Below, piece after piece: positions 54,957-62,231 of a stretch of DNA of 64,000 nucleotides. Below the pieces are notes generated by a model that worked only from the letters and a program-made list of their open reading frames with translations, made no database searches and was not told where the DNA came from. The translations under genes and the position numbers were made by a program. Source of the DNA: Gammaproteobacteria bacterium. Lineage in GTDB: Bacteria; Pseudomonadota; Gammaproteobacteria; Pseudomonadales; Pseudohongiellaceae. The stretch is from contig JAQWZF010000018.1 of NCBI GenBank assembly GCA_029253585.1, positions 124,001-188,000 on the forward strand, read 5' to 3'. Positions within the stretch are counted from its first letter, which is position 1. Each line of letters starts with the position of its first letter.

Positions 54957-57068
54957 CTATTCGGGAAGTGCAAAGACCCACAGAGTCGCGCCGGCTGCAG
55001 GCAGGGTAATACCAGCTGCGCTCTTCATGGTTCGTGTATGAATGCCGCCACTATTAGTTGCTACTGCCACGTATTGCCTGCCATCGACTCGGTAGGTGAT
55101 GGGGTAAGAGTTTAGGGCGTTATCCAGCCGTCTCTCCCACAGTACTTCACCGGTATCTTGATCCAGGGCTTTAAACCAGCGATCAGTTGAGCCTATGAAC
55201 AGGAGTCCGGCATCAGTTGTTAGATTCGCGCTCGATTGTGGCCCAGTCTGTCGCTGTTCCCAGACGACTTCCTGTGTCTGCAGATTTACAGCCTTGATGA
55301 TGCCCCAGCTACCCTCGGTTGAGTCGTCGGGGTATTTCTGCCAGCGCTCACCACTCTCATCGTCCAGGCAGGTATCGGATATGGGTATGTAGAGCATCTT
55401 TGTGTCTGGGTTGTACGAGGTTGCCTGCATATTTCTCGCGCCTAACCAGTCGGGGCAGATGCCGGGCATGGAGTATTGGCTGATGACCTGATCCAGTTCG
55501 GGTATGGCTGAAGGGTTGATGATTTTTTTGCCGCTGCGGCTATCGATCTCGGTGACGACGTTCTGCATATCCAGATCGAAAGAAAAAAGATACTCACCCG
55601 TAGCCGCATCCAGTGCCTCGAAGATGGCTAGCTTGCCGCCGGTAATCACAGCCTTGCGCATAACACCATCTATATGAAGATCCATTATCTGTCGCTCAAA
55701 CGCCCAGTCATGATCGAGCTGATCGTTGGAGATATGTTGATAATGCCAGACTAACTCGCCGGTATCGGCATCCAGCGCAACCGTACTGTTTGTGTAGAGG
55801 GCGTCTCGGGTCATCGCCGGATCAGGGTGCGGCTGGCGCAGGGGATTTGTGTCATAGGTTGGGGCAGGCCCAAAGTAAACGAGGTTTAGCTCGGCATCGA
55901 AACTGCCCGGTATCCAGATAGATCCGCCGTTGCGTTCCTCCAGAGGTAGGCCGTTCCAGCTATTGCCTCCGGGTTCGTCGGGTCTAGCGATGGTATAGAA
56001 ACGCCAGACTTCCTCGCCTGTTTTCATGTCTACGGCAAAGATAAAGTCACCGCCCTCAACGGCTACGCGTCCTGTGAGCCCGATAATTGCCTTGCCGTTG
56101 ACAATGAGCGGCGCACTGCGAAACAGGAAGCTATCTTCGCCCCCACCATCTACCTTGTGATCCCAGGCTATTTTACCCGTCTTGGCATCGAGTGCGATCA
56201 GATGAATGTCGGATGTGGCGATGACTATCTTATCTTCATAGATGGCGGCGCCTTTTTTCATGCCTGGTGACCTGCCATCCTCCAGTTCGCGTTGAAAACT
56301 CCATAACAATTCACCTGTGGCAGCATCGATAGCCTGCAAGACATCGCCATAGCTGTAGGCAAACATGACACCGTTATGCACGATAGGAGTCATCATGTTC
56401 TCTCCCTGGGGCAACGCCCAGCTCCAGGCGAGTTGCAGGTCTTCGATGTTGTCTTTGTCTATTTGATCCAGTGGACTATGACCAAAGGCATTGCGGGTGC
56501 GGCGCCAGTTCAGCCAGTCATCCGCCGGTGGGTTCAATAGCATGGCATCAGTAACGGGGCTGAGACTATCGAGACGGCTGGAACCGACCACGGGGCCTTC
56601 GCTGTTATAGAGCAGCGGGGCGGGTGTTTGCGTGTTTTCATCTCCCAGCGCTGACCTTGGAATGTTAAGAGAGGCTAGTGCTTCTAGCTCATCGGGCAAC
56701 CTATCGCCACTCGCATTCATGCCATTGTGTTGCAAAATATAGGCGAGAATTTGTGTGTATTCCGACTTATCCAGACTGTTCTCTGCCCCCGGTGGCATGC
56801 GATTCACATTGTTTGCCAGTTGGTCGGCAGTCTTATCACCCCAGCGACCTGCGAAGAAGCTCCCACTGAGGCTAGGCACCAGACCAAACCCTTCCAGTTC
56901 ATTCCCGTGGCAGGATGCGCAGTGCAGGGCATAGCCTGCCTTACCGGCGCTGGCCTGAGCTTCTGCAAAGGATACTGTGGTTTGCTCTTCGGCTGCAAAT
57001 AGTAGGGTATTGCAGCTTAGGAGTCCGGCGAGGCTGAGAATTTTTCTGGGGGAGTGTCTTCTTGTCAT
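54957..57068 (-). CDS. PQQ-dependent dehydrogenase with N-terminal cytochrome c domain
   Basis: A periplasmic quinoprotein alcohol/sugar-type dehydrogenase, 703 residues from ATG 57068, which follows GGAG by a proper distance and precedes the signal peptide; an in-frame ATG at 57119 would add a non-signal extension. The cytochrome c domain at about residues 35-125 has heme motif CASCH (Cys50, Cys53, His54) and MPPGAENSL as likely Met ligand region. The rest is an eight-bladed PQQ propeller with repeated W-motifs such as IDAATGELLWSFQ and VNLQTQEVVWEQR. Electrons from PQQ would pass to the fused heme. No PQQ biosynthesis genes are in the window. Confidence 0.92.
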   Translation of the reverse strand: MTRRHSPRKILSLAGLLSCNTLLFAAEEQTTVSFAEAQASAGKAGYALHCASCHGNELEGFGLVPSLSGSFFAGRWGDKTADQLANNVNRMPPGAENSLDKSEYTQILAYILQHNGMNASGDRLPDELEALASLNIPRSALGDENTQTPAPLLYNSEGPVVGSSRLDSLSPVTDAMLLNPPADDWLNWRRTRNAFGHSPLDQIDKDNIEDLQLAWSWALPQGENMMTPIVHNGVMFAYSYGDVLQAIDAATGELLWSFQRELEDGRSPGMKKGAAIYEDKIVIATSDIHLIALDAKTGKIAWDHKVDGGGEDSFLFRSAPLIVNGKAIIGLTGRVAVEGGDFIFAVDMKTGEEVWRFYTIARPDEPGGNSWNGLPLEERNGGSIWIPGSFDAELNLVYFGPAPTYDTNPLRQPHPDPAMTRDALYTNSTVALDADTGELVWHYQHISNDQLDHDWAFERQIMDLHIDGVMRKAVITGGKLAIFEALDAATGEYLFSFDLDMQNVVTEIDSRSGKKIINPSAIPELDQVISQYSMPGICPDWLGARNMQATSYNPDTKMLYIPISDTCLDDESGERWQKYPDDSTEGSWGIIKAVNLQTQEVVWEQRQTGPQSSANLTTDAGLLFIGSTDRWFKALDQDTGEVLWERRLDNALNSYPITYRVDGRQYVAVATNSGGIHTRTMKSAAGITLPAAGATLWVFALPE

Positions 57069-57338
57069 TGTTTTCTCCAGGTGCGTCAGGCTGATGTCAA
57101 ATCCCGCCTTTAAAGCCATAATTCCCTACTTTACAGGCCTATGGGAGAGATTAACACTACCAGCCTAAGCCTTTCTGGATTGTCGCGCCTACTTGGCTTG
57201 TAGAGGCTTTCGGGAATTATGGAACGTAATTAGAGCGTTGGGATGCTGAGGCTCAAGTTGTCATAGACACTGTTAGTGATACAGGTTTGGCTTGGCAAGG
57301 TCTTTGATCAAGGAAGCCGGCCTGCTTGTTCTATTTGA

Positions 57339-57611
57339 TTAGCGGGGCACAGAAATGCTGGAACTGGGAGTGCCCAATGAGCCTGTGCGCCCCTCGATCA
57401 TGTCTCTTTTAGTGCTGCAGCTACGTTCGCGGATTTGGCTGCCGATGCTTACCTCTTCTGAGCAATATATCTCGTCCAGGTAGGGGACTGTGCGGTTATA
57501 GTGTATGAGCTCCATCTCGCTCATGTTTGCAAATCGAGGCTGCTTGGTGGTGCAGGCGGCGAGTGTGAGCAGAGGGAGTATAGCCAACTTGAGGATTCTC
57601 ATGAAACGCAC
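57339..57611 (-). CDS. Small lipoprotein of unknown function
   Basis: A 90-residue protein with a lipoprotein signal (lipobox LAAC, Cys20 from the first Met; an internal ATG at residue 4 is an alternative start). The mature part is short, with two cysteines (about 50 and 65) and a Ser/Pro-rich end. No family recognised. Confidence 0.55.
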   Translation of the reverse strand: MRFMRILKLAILPLLTLAACTTKQPRFANMSEMELIHYNRTVPYLDEIYCSEEVSIGSQIRERSCSTKRDMIEGRTGSLGTPSSSISVPR

Positions 57612-57705
57612 TTGCAGGGAAAGGTTCTAATAAGATTTGTACTATTTTAGCATTTTCGATCAGTGTATCCCTGCCTTCGAGTTTTTCAAGTCACAGCAGT
57701 AGGGG

Positions 57706-57960
57706 CTATGCAGCGACTAGAGCATCAAACTCGCCGCTGGCAGTGCTGGCCAATAATTCCTGATAACCACCTATAGACTTCTCGCCGACAAATATCTGCG
57801 GCACGGTGCGCTGTCCCGATTTCTGCATGATCTCCAGCATGAGCTCTCGGTCGCCTTCCATATTGATCTCTTCAAACTCGTAGTCGCGACTTTGTAGAAG
57901 GTTTTTCGCGGCAGTGCAGTAGGCGCAGTATGTCGAGGTGTAAATTGTAATTGCAGTCAT
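57706..57960 (-). CDS. grxC: Glutaredoxin 3
   Basis: An 84-residue thiol-disulfide oxidoreductase. The active site is TYCAYC (Cys12 and Cys15) at the start of helix 1, the cis-proline segment is QRTVPQIFVGEKSIGGYQELL with the GG motif that binds glutathione. Length is standard. Monocistronic between a small lipoprotein and the TonB receptor, all on the minus strand. Confidence 0.95.
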   Translation of the reverse strand: MTAITIYTSTYCAYCTAAKNLLQSRDYEFEEINMEGDRELMLEIMQKSGQRTVPQIFVGEKSIGGYQELLASTASGEFDALVAA

Positions 57961-58031
57961 AGTTAAACCATATATCTAAGAAGGGCGAGTCCAGGAATCA
58001 GTAAACTTCATGTCTTGTTTTCATGCCGCAT

Positions 58032-58064
58032 AAAAAAGGGGCGGTAATCGCTTACCGCCCCTTT
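58032..58064 (-). terminator. Intrinsic terminator of the TonB-dependent receptor gene
   Basis: GGGGCGGTAA and TTACCGCCCC pair around a 4-nt loop, extended by AAA/TTT, with a six-base A run on the plus strand (T run on the minus strand) at 58032-58037. It begins 50 bp after the receptor stop at 58114 and precedes grxC. Confidence 0.92.
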
Positions 58065-58113
58065 CGTTATTTTACCCTCTCTAACTCAAGAGAAGGTAGT
58101 ACTAGTTACCGAT

Positions 58114-60735
58114 TTAGAAATTAGCAGTTAGACGTGCAAACCAATACGAACCGTTCCAGTCTATAACAGTACCAGACTCGTAAATACGTCCACAGCAAGT
58201 ATCTCCGACGTTGCCTTTCACAGGGTATTCATCGAATAGATTACGACCGCCAGCGGCGATTCTGAAGGTATCGTTGATCTGATATTGAGCTTCGAGGTCG
58301 ACAAACCAAGTAGCATCTTGAGTTTGGCGGCGGCTAGTGCCAGAGTTTGCGTTCTCGCTCTCGCCCCAGTAGCTTGCCCTCGCTACCAATCTCAGATCGT
58401 TGACATCATGCATAGCTGTGAAGACACCACGCCAATTTGGATTGAAGTTAACAAAGTCAAATCGAGCTTCTTCATTTAGATAATCACTAGGATCAGATTC
58501 AAAAGCCTTCTTGGTATAGTTTAATGCCATAGACAAATTAGTTGTGCCTGCGGAATTAAAGTCAAGAGGGTAGGACGCAACTATGTCGACACCCTCGGAT
58601 GAAATATCGTAGCCGTTGGCGAAGTACAAAACGCCGCCAATTGAATTGGCACCGGCAACTCCGGCAGCATCCAACAGAAGGTAGTTTGCGTAAGCACTAC
58701 CAGAAGTTGGATCGGTGGACACGTCACGAGTAGATATCGCATTAGTAGCATCATCTAGATTGATTTTGTAATAATCTACGGTCAGATCGAGTTGACCCAC
58801 ATTAGCCGTGAAGCCAAGAGTGTAGTTAGTGGATGTCTCAGCCTTAAGTGCGCTTGCACCTAGTGCTTGAGCCACTGGACCACCAGCTGGGAACAGACCT
58901 GTCGCTACCGGAAAGCCGTTGGGCAGTCGAGTAGATACGTTGATTGTTCCTTGCTGTCCTGGTGTTGGTGCCCGAAAACCGGTACCGACGGATCCACGAA
59001 CGGCAAACTGATCAGTCAGCCGATAGAGACCGGCGAATTTGACAACCGTTTCGGCGTCGAAGTCGTCATAGTCCTCGTAACGAACAGCAGCCTGCAAGAA
59101 AAGGTTATCAGTTACGTCCGCGCTAAGGTCAGCGTACATAGCAACTGAACTACGTTCATATTTTTCAGAGAACTGTGGTGAATATCCTGGGAACCCATTA
59201 GAGCCCACACCCACTACCTGGTAAACAGGATCACTTGAATCGGCGCAATTCAGAGTTGAACCATTAGCGATTACACCAGCACCAGCTGCAGTTGGAGCAC
59301 TACCGCTACAAAATCCGAACGGATCTGGCGTCGCGTGTGGGCCTGCCACATACGAATTTAGTTCCCCTTGCACCACTTCGTAGGACTCATCCATGTAGCT
59401 GGTTCCGAAGGCTAGCAACACAGGCCTAGAGGAGTCGGATAGCAACTCATAGTTGAAATCTGCTTGAAATTGAGTTTCCGAATTAATCAAATCTCCAGGC
59501 CTGAAGGACTTCTGAGAAGCTCGACCCTGTGAAGGATTAATAGTGTTGCTCAGAGTGTATCTGATCTCGCTCTCGCCAGTTCGCCCACTTAAGTCGTAGT
59601 TGAGACCGTTGTCGAAGGAACCTCGAATTCCCCCCAGTAAGGAAAAATCTGATACCTCACCTACAAATCTTGGCGTGAAACCACCGGGATATTTAGATAG
59701 TGGATTGTATATACCACCGTCTGCTTCTCTCAAGTCCTCTATGGTTCCATTACCAGGGTAGCGATAGAAAAAACTGCCATCGGATTCACTCTCCGAGGCG
59801 TTGCCAAAGGCATAGGCCTCGGTATCAGCATCAATCTGGTAGCCGGCATTGAAGAAAAAGCGTGCGGCTTCCGCATTTGGTTGACCCCATGGTTGTACCA
59901 CTGAATTATCTTGGCCTATGTTGGCGCTGGGTAAACCTGCAAGGAAGGCGGCATCTCCACCGTTTTGTCCAGAGCGAATATTGTATGGATTGTCACCGTT
60001 TGGATCGGCACAGAACCAACTTTCGCAGTACTGTTCTGATCTGGAAGTGGCATCTGCTTCATTAATTTCAGCTGACAAGTTGATAAAACCGCTGTTTCCT
60101 AAGGGCAAACCTAGATTGGCCTGGACAGTAGTCTGGGCACCATCGCCTTCGCTAAATTCACCGCTGTCGATAGAAACGCTAAATCCATCGTCGGCATCCT
60201 TTAGAATGAAGTTAATTACGCCGGCGATGGCGTCAGAGCCATACTGTGCCGAAGCACCATCTCGCAATACTTCGATGTTTTTCAAAGCGATGGATGGAAT
60301 CGTAGCGATATCAGGTCCCTGAGTACCAGATCCGCCGATTTGTACGAGCGCAGAACGGTGGCGGCGCTTGGAGTTCACCAGCACCAAAGTCTTATCTGTG
60401 GGTAGGCCGCGAAGTTCTGCGGGCCGGATAAACGAGCCTCCATCAGAAATGGGCTGTCTTCCGAGGTTGAACGATGGTACTAAAGTCTTAAGAATATCAT
60501 TGGTATCAGTATACGAAATAGCCCTAAGGTCGCCTTCATTGAAGACGTCGATTGGTACTGGCGAATCGGCAACCGTTCTTGGCCTGCCTCGTGATCCTGT
60601 TACGATGATTTGTTCAAGCTGAGCATCACTGTCATCTTGTGCAAATACCATCGGCGTGTATGTGGCTGGCGCGAGCAATGCAAGCGCTATGGCTGTTGGG
60701 AGCACCCTCTTAGCCATTTTTGGTCGTGTTATCAT
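58114..60735 (-). CDS. TonB-dependent outer-membrane receptor
   Basis: Active importer across the outer membrane, 873 residues. Signal peptide at about 1-32 (ending MVFA), TonB box region near LEQIIVTGSRGRPRTVADSPVPIDVF, plug domain to about residue 200 (LRGLPTDKTLVLVNSKRRHRSALVQ, IEVLRDGASAQYGSDAIAGVINFIL), then a 22-strand barrel ending in WFARLTANF. No FecR or sigma factor is adjacent. The ligand is unknown; the iron/siderophore, vitamin and glycan receptors share this plan. It has a structured leader and its own terminator, so it is likely monocistronic. Confidence 0.95.
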   Translation of the reverse strand: MITRPKMAKRVLPTAIALALLAPATYTPMVFAQDDSDAQLEQIIVTGSRGRPRTVADSPVPIDVFNEGDLRAISYTDTNDILKTLVPSFNLGRQPISDGGSFIRPAELRGLPTDKTLVLVNSKRRHRSALVQIGGSGTQGPDIATIPSIALKNIEVLRDGASAQYGSDAIAGVINFILKDADDGFSVSIDSGEFSEGDGAQTTVQANLGLPLGNSGFINLSAEINEADATSRSEQYCESWFCADPNGDNPYNIRSGQNGGDAAFLAGLPSANIGQDNSVVQPWGQPNAEAARFFFNAGYQIDADTEAYAFGNASESESDGSFFYRYPGNGTIEDLREADGGIYNPLSKYPGGFTPRFVGEVSDFSLLGGIRGSFDNGLNYDLSGRTGESEIRYTLSNTINPSQGRASQKSFRPGDLINSETQFQADFNYELLSDSSRPVLLAFGTSYMDESYEVVQGELNSYVAGPHATPDPFGFCSGSAPTAAGAGVIANGSTLNCADSSDPVYQVVGVGSNGFPGYSPQFSEKYERSSVAMYADLSADVTDNLFLQAAVRYEDYDDFDAETVVKFAGLYRLTDQFAVRGSVGTGFRAPTPGQQGTINVSTRLPNGFPVATGLFPAGGPVAQALGASALKAETSTNYTLGFTANVGQLDLTVDYYKINLDDATNAISTRDVSTDPTSGSAYANYLLLDAAGVAGANSIGGVLYFANGYDISSEGVDIVASYPLDFNSAGTTNLSMALNYTKKAFESDPSDYLNEEARFDFVNFNPNWRGVFTAMHDVNDLRLVARASYWGESENANSGTSRRQTQDATWFVDLEAQYQINDTFRIAAGGRNLFDEYPVKGNVGDTCCGRIYESGTVIDWNGSYWFARLTANF

Positions 60736-60804
60736 TTACTTTCCCCTTAATAGAAGTAAAGTTATTATGCCTTTGAGAAGGCTTTAAATAAGCTTAGCGG
60801 TTAG

Positions 60805-60850
60805 GCGCTTGCCCCGAAATAGCCTAAGCAATTCCATAAGGGGCACGCGC
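60805..60850 (-). promoter_or_regulatory. Stem-loop in the 5' leader of the TonB receptor gene
   Basis: GCGCTTGCCCC pairs with GGGGCACGCGC with a single mismatch in 11 positions, enclosing a 24-nt loop whose ends can pair further. It lies 70 bp upstream of the receptor ATG on the transcribed strand. It does not show a riboswitch consensus I recognise (no cobalamin box). It may be an RNA control element or an operator. Confidence 0.45.
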
Positions 60851-61212
60851 AAATAACTGCGTAGGCGAAGGATATGATTCTACGGACAAAAAGTCCAATA
60901 AACTCGACGACTTGGGGCTTATTAAGTGTCCTTAAAGCCATTCTCTGCATCTAAAAGCAGCATTTTCTGAAGAAGCCATTAAAAATTGTGCAATTGAGAG
61001 TCTTTTTACCCATTCTGGCGGGCATCTATCAGCTTTTTCTGAGTTTTTCAGATCGGTCGATCTGGCCGCATTAAACCTGCTCTTTGGGCGCTCCAAAAGG
61101 CTGCAGCTGCCTCGGTTGAACTTGTGTATTGATCTTTCCTATTAATCTTTCGTATTGATCATTGCGCAACAATCGATTTAGCATGACCGCACTACCGAGA
61201 TAGAATCAGTGA

Positions 61213-61243
61213 ACCCTCGCTCTTGGCGGAGTGGGGGTTTTTT
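61213..61243 (+). terminator. Orphan intrinsic terminator upstream of the hydrolase gene
   Basis: ACCCTCGCTC and GAGTGGGGGT form a 10-bp stem (two G-U pairs) around a 6-nt loop, followed by a six-base T run. It points along the + strand, 30 bp ahead of the hydrolase ATG, and there is no + strand coding gene before it back to the receptor. It could end a small RNA or act as an attenuator. Confidence 0.8.
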
Positions 61244-61272
61244 ATTGGGTAATACTCATCGAGGCATAGGCT

Positions 61273-62061
61273 ATGGCTGACGATCGCGGCGTTACAAATC
61301 CATTGTTCATCAAGCCCTTGGTCTATCAGCTGCCCTATAGCGGCGCAGTCAGGGAAGGTATCGACTATGCTAGCGAGGCGAGGGTCTTCGATATTTACTA
61401 CCCCCGGAACAATGAAGGTCTTGCTCCCGTAGCTGTCCTAGTGACGGGATATCCAGATCCAGGCTTTGAAGCGTTAAGCGGCATGAAGCAGATGCAGATT
61501 AAGGGCTATAAGGACTGGGCAAGGCTGTTGGCGGCAAATGGCATCGCCGCTGTCATCTATAACAATGTCGAACCCGTTGCAGATGCCCTCACGGTGATTG
61601 ATTACCTGAAGACAGAGTCGGCCCAGTTGCAGATCGATCCCGAGCGCGTAGCACTTTGGTCCTGTTCGGGTAATGTGCCGAACGCAATAAACGTGTTGAA
61701 CGAGGCAGCCTCGCTGCGCTGCGCGGTTCTGCTGTACGGCTTCATGTTGGACGTCCTCGACAGCAAGCTGATAGCCCAGGCCTCGGCTAACTTCCACTTT
61801 GTGAACCCGAATCGGGGTATGCAGGATTTTCCGGAGAATACACCCATTCTAATCATTGGCGCAGGCAAGGATGAGTTCCCGGGCCTCAATGAGTCGATAG
61901 ACGCCTTCGAGGCGGAGGCAATCGCACGTAATAGCCCCGTGAGCGTGGTTCGTTTTCCAGAGGGTGTACATGGCTTCGACATTCTCGATGACTCTCAGCG
62001 CTCCATTGAGATGATCAAGCTTTGTGTGGAATTTCTGCGGCTACGACTTAATGTCTACTAA
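61273..62061 (+). CDS. Alpha/beta hydrolase (dienelactone-hydrolase-like)
   Basis: A 262-residue cytoplasmic hydrolase without signal peptide. The nucleophile elbow is LWSCSGN with Ser132 as probable nucleophile, the acid is in IIGAGKDEFPG (about residue 200), and the histidine is in EGVHGFD (about 235). Strand order matches the alpha/beta hydrolase fold, nearest to the dienelactone hydrolase or prolyl-oligopeptidase-like group. The substrate is unknown. Its leader contains the orphan terminator. Confidence 0.82.
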   Translation: MADDRGVTNPLFIKPLVYQLPYSGAVREGIDYASEARVFDIYYPRNNEGLAPVAVLVTGYPDPGFEALSGMKQMQIKGYKDWARLLAANGIAAVIYNNVEPVADALTVIDYLKTESAQLQIDPERVALWSCSGNVPNAINVLNEAASLRCAVLLYGFMLDVLDSKLIAQASANFHFVNPNRGMQDFPENTPILIIGAGKDEFPGLNESIDAFEAEAIARNSPVSVVRFPEGVHGFDILDDSQRSIEMIKLCVEFLRLRLNVY

Positions 62062-62231
62062 TTTAGTCGGCTATTTTACTGCGTTTGCGCTGCACTAAGT
62101 GATGTACCTGCTCGTGTTTATTTGATTAAATACCGAGCAGTTTCCTGGCGCACTTGCTGTTCCCCAAAGTTCCTGACATTCAGCAGTAGAACTTATTTGT
62201 AGAAGAACTCAATAAAGGAAAAATAATAATA

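Larger units (their letters stand above)
60736..61272. other. Long intergenic region between divergent TonB receptor and hydrolase genes
   Basis: A 537-bp stretch without a credible coding frame. It holds an imperfect stem-loop in the receptor leader (60805-60850), a small GGAC-AAAAA-GTCC dyad (60884-60896), and an intrinsic terminator on the + strand (61213-61243) just before the hydrolase gene with no + strand gene ahead of it. A small RNA or an attenuated leader is possible. Confidence 0.6.

Noticed and set aside
60805..60960. Cobalamin or other known riboswitch before the TonB receptor
   Set aside because: None of the conserved boxes I know were found; only an unassigned stem-loop remains.
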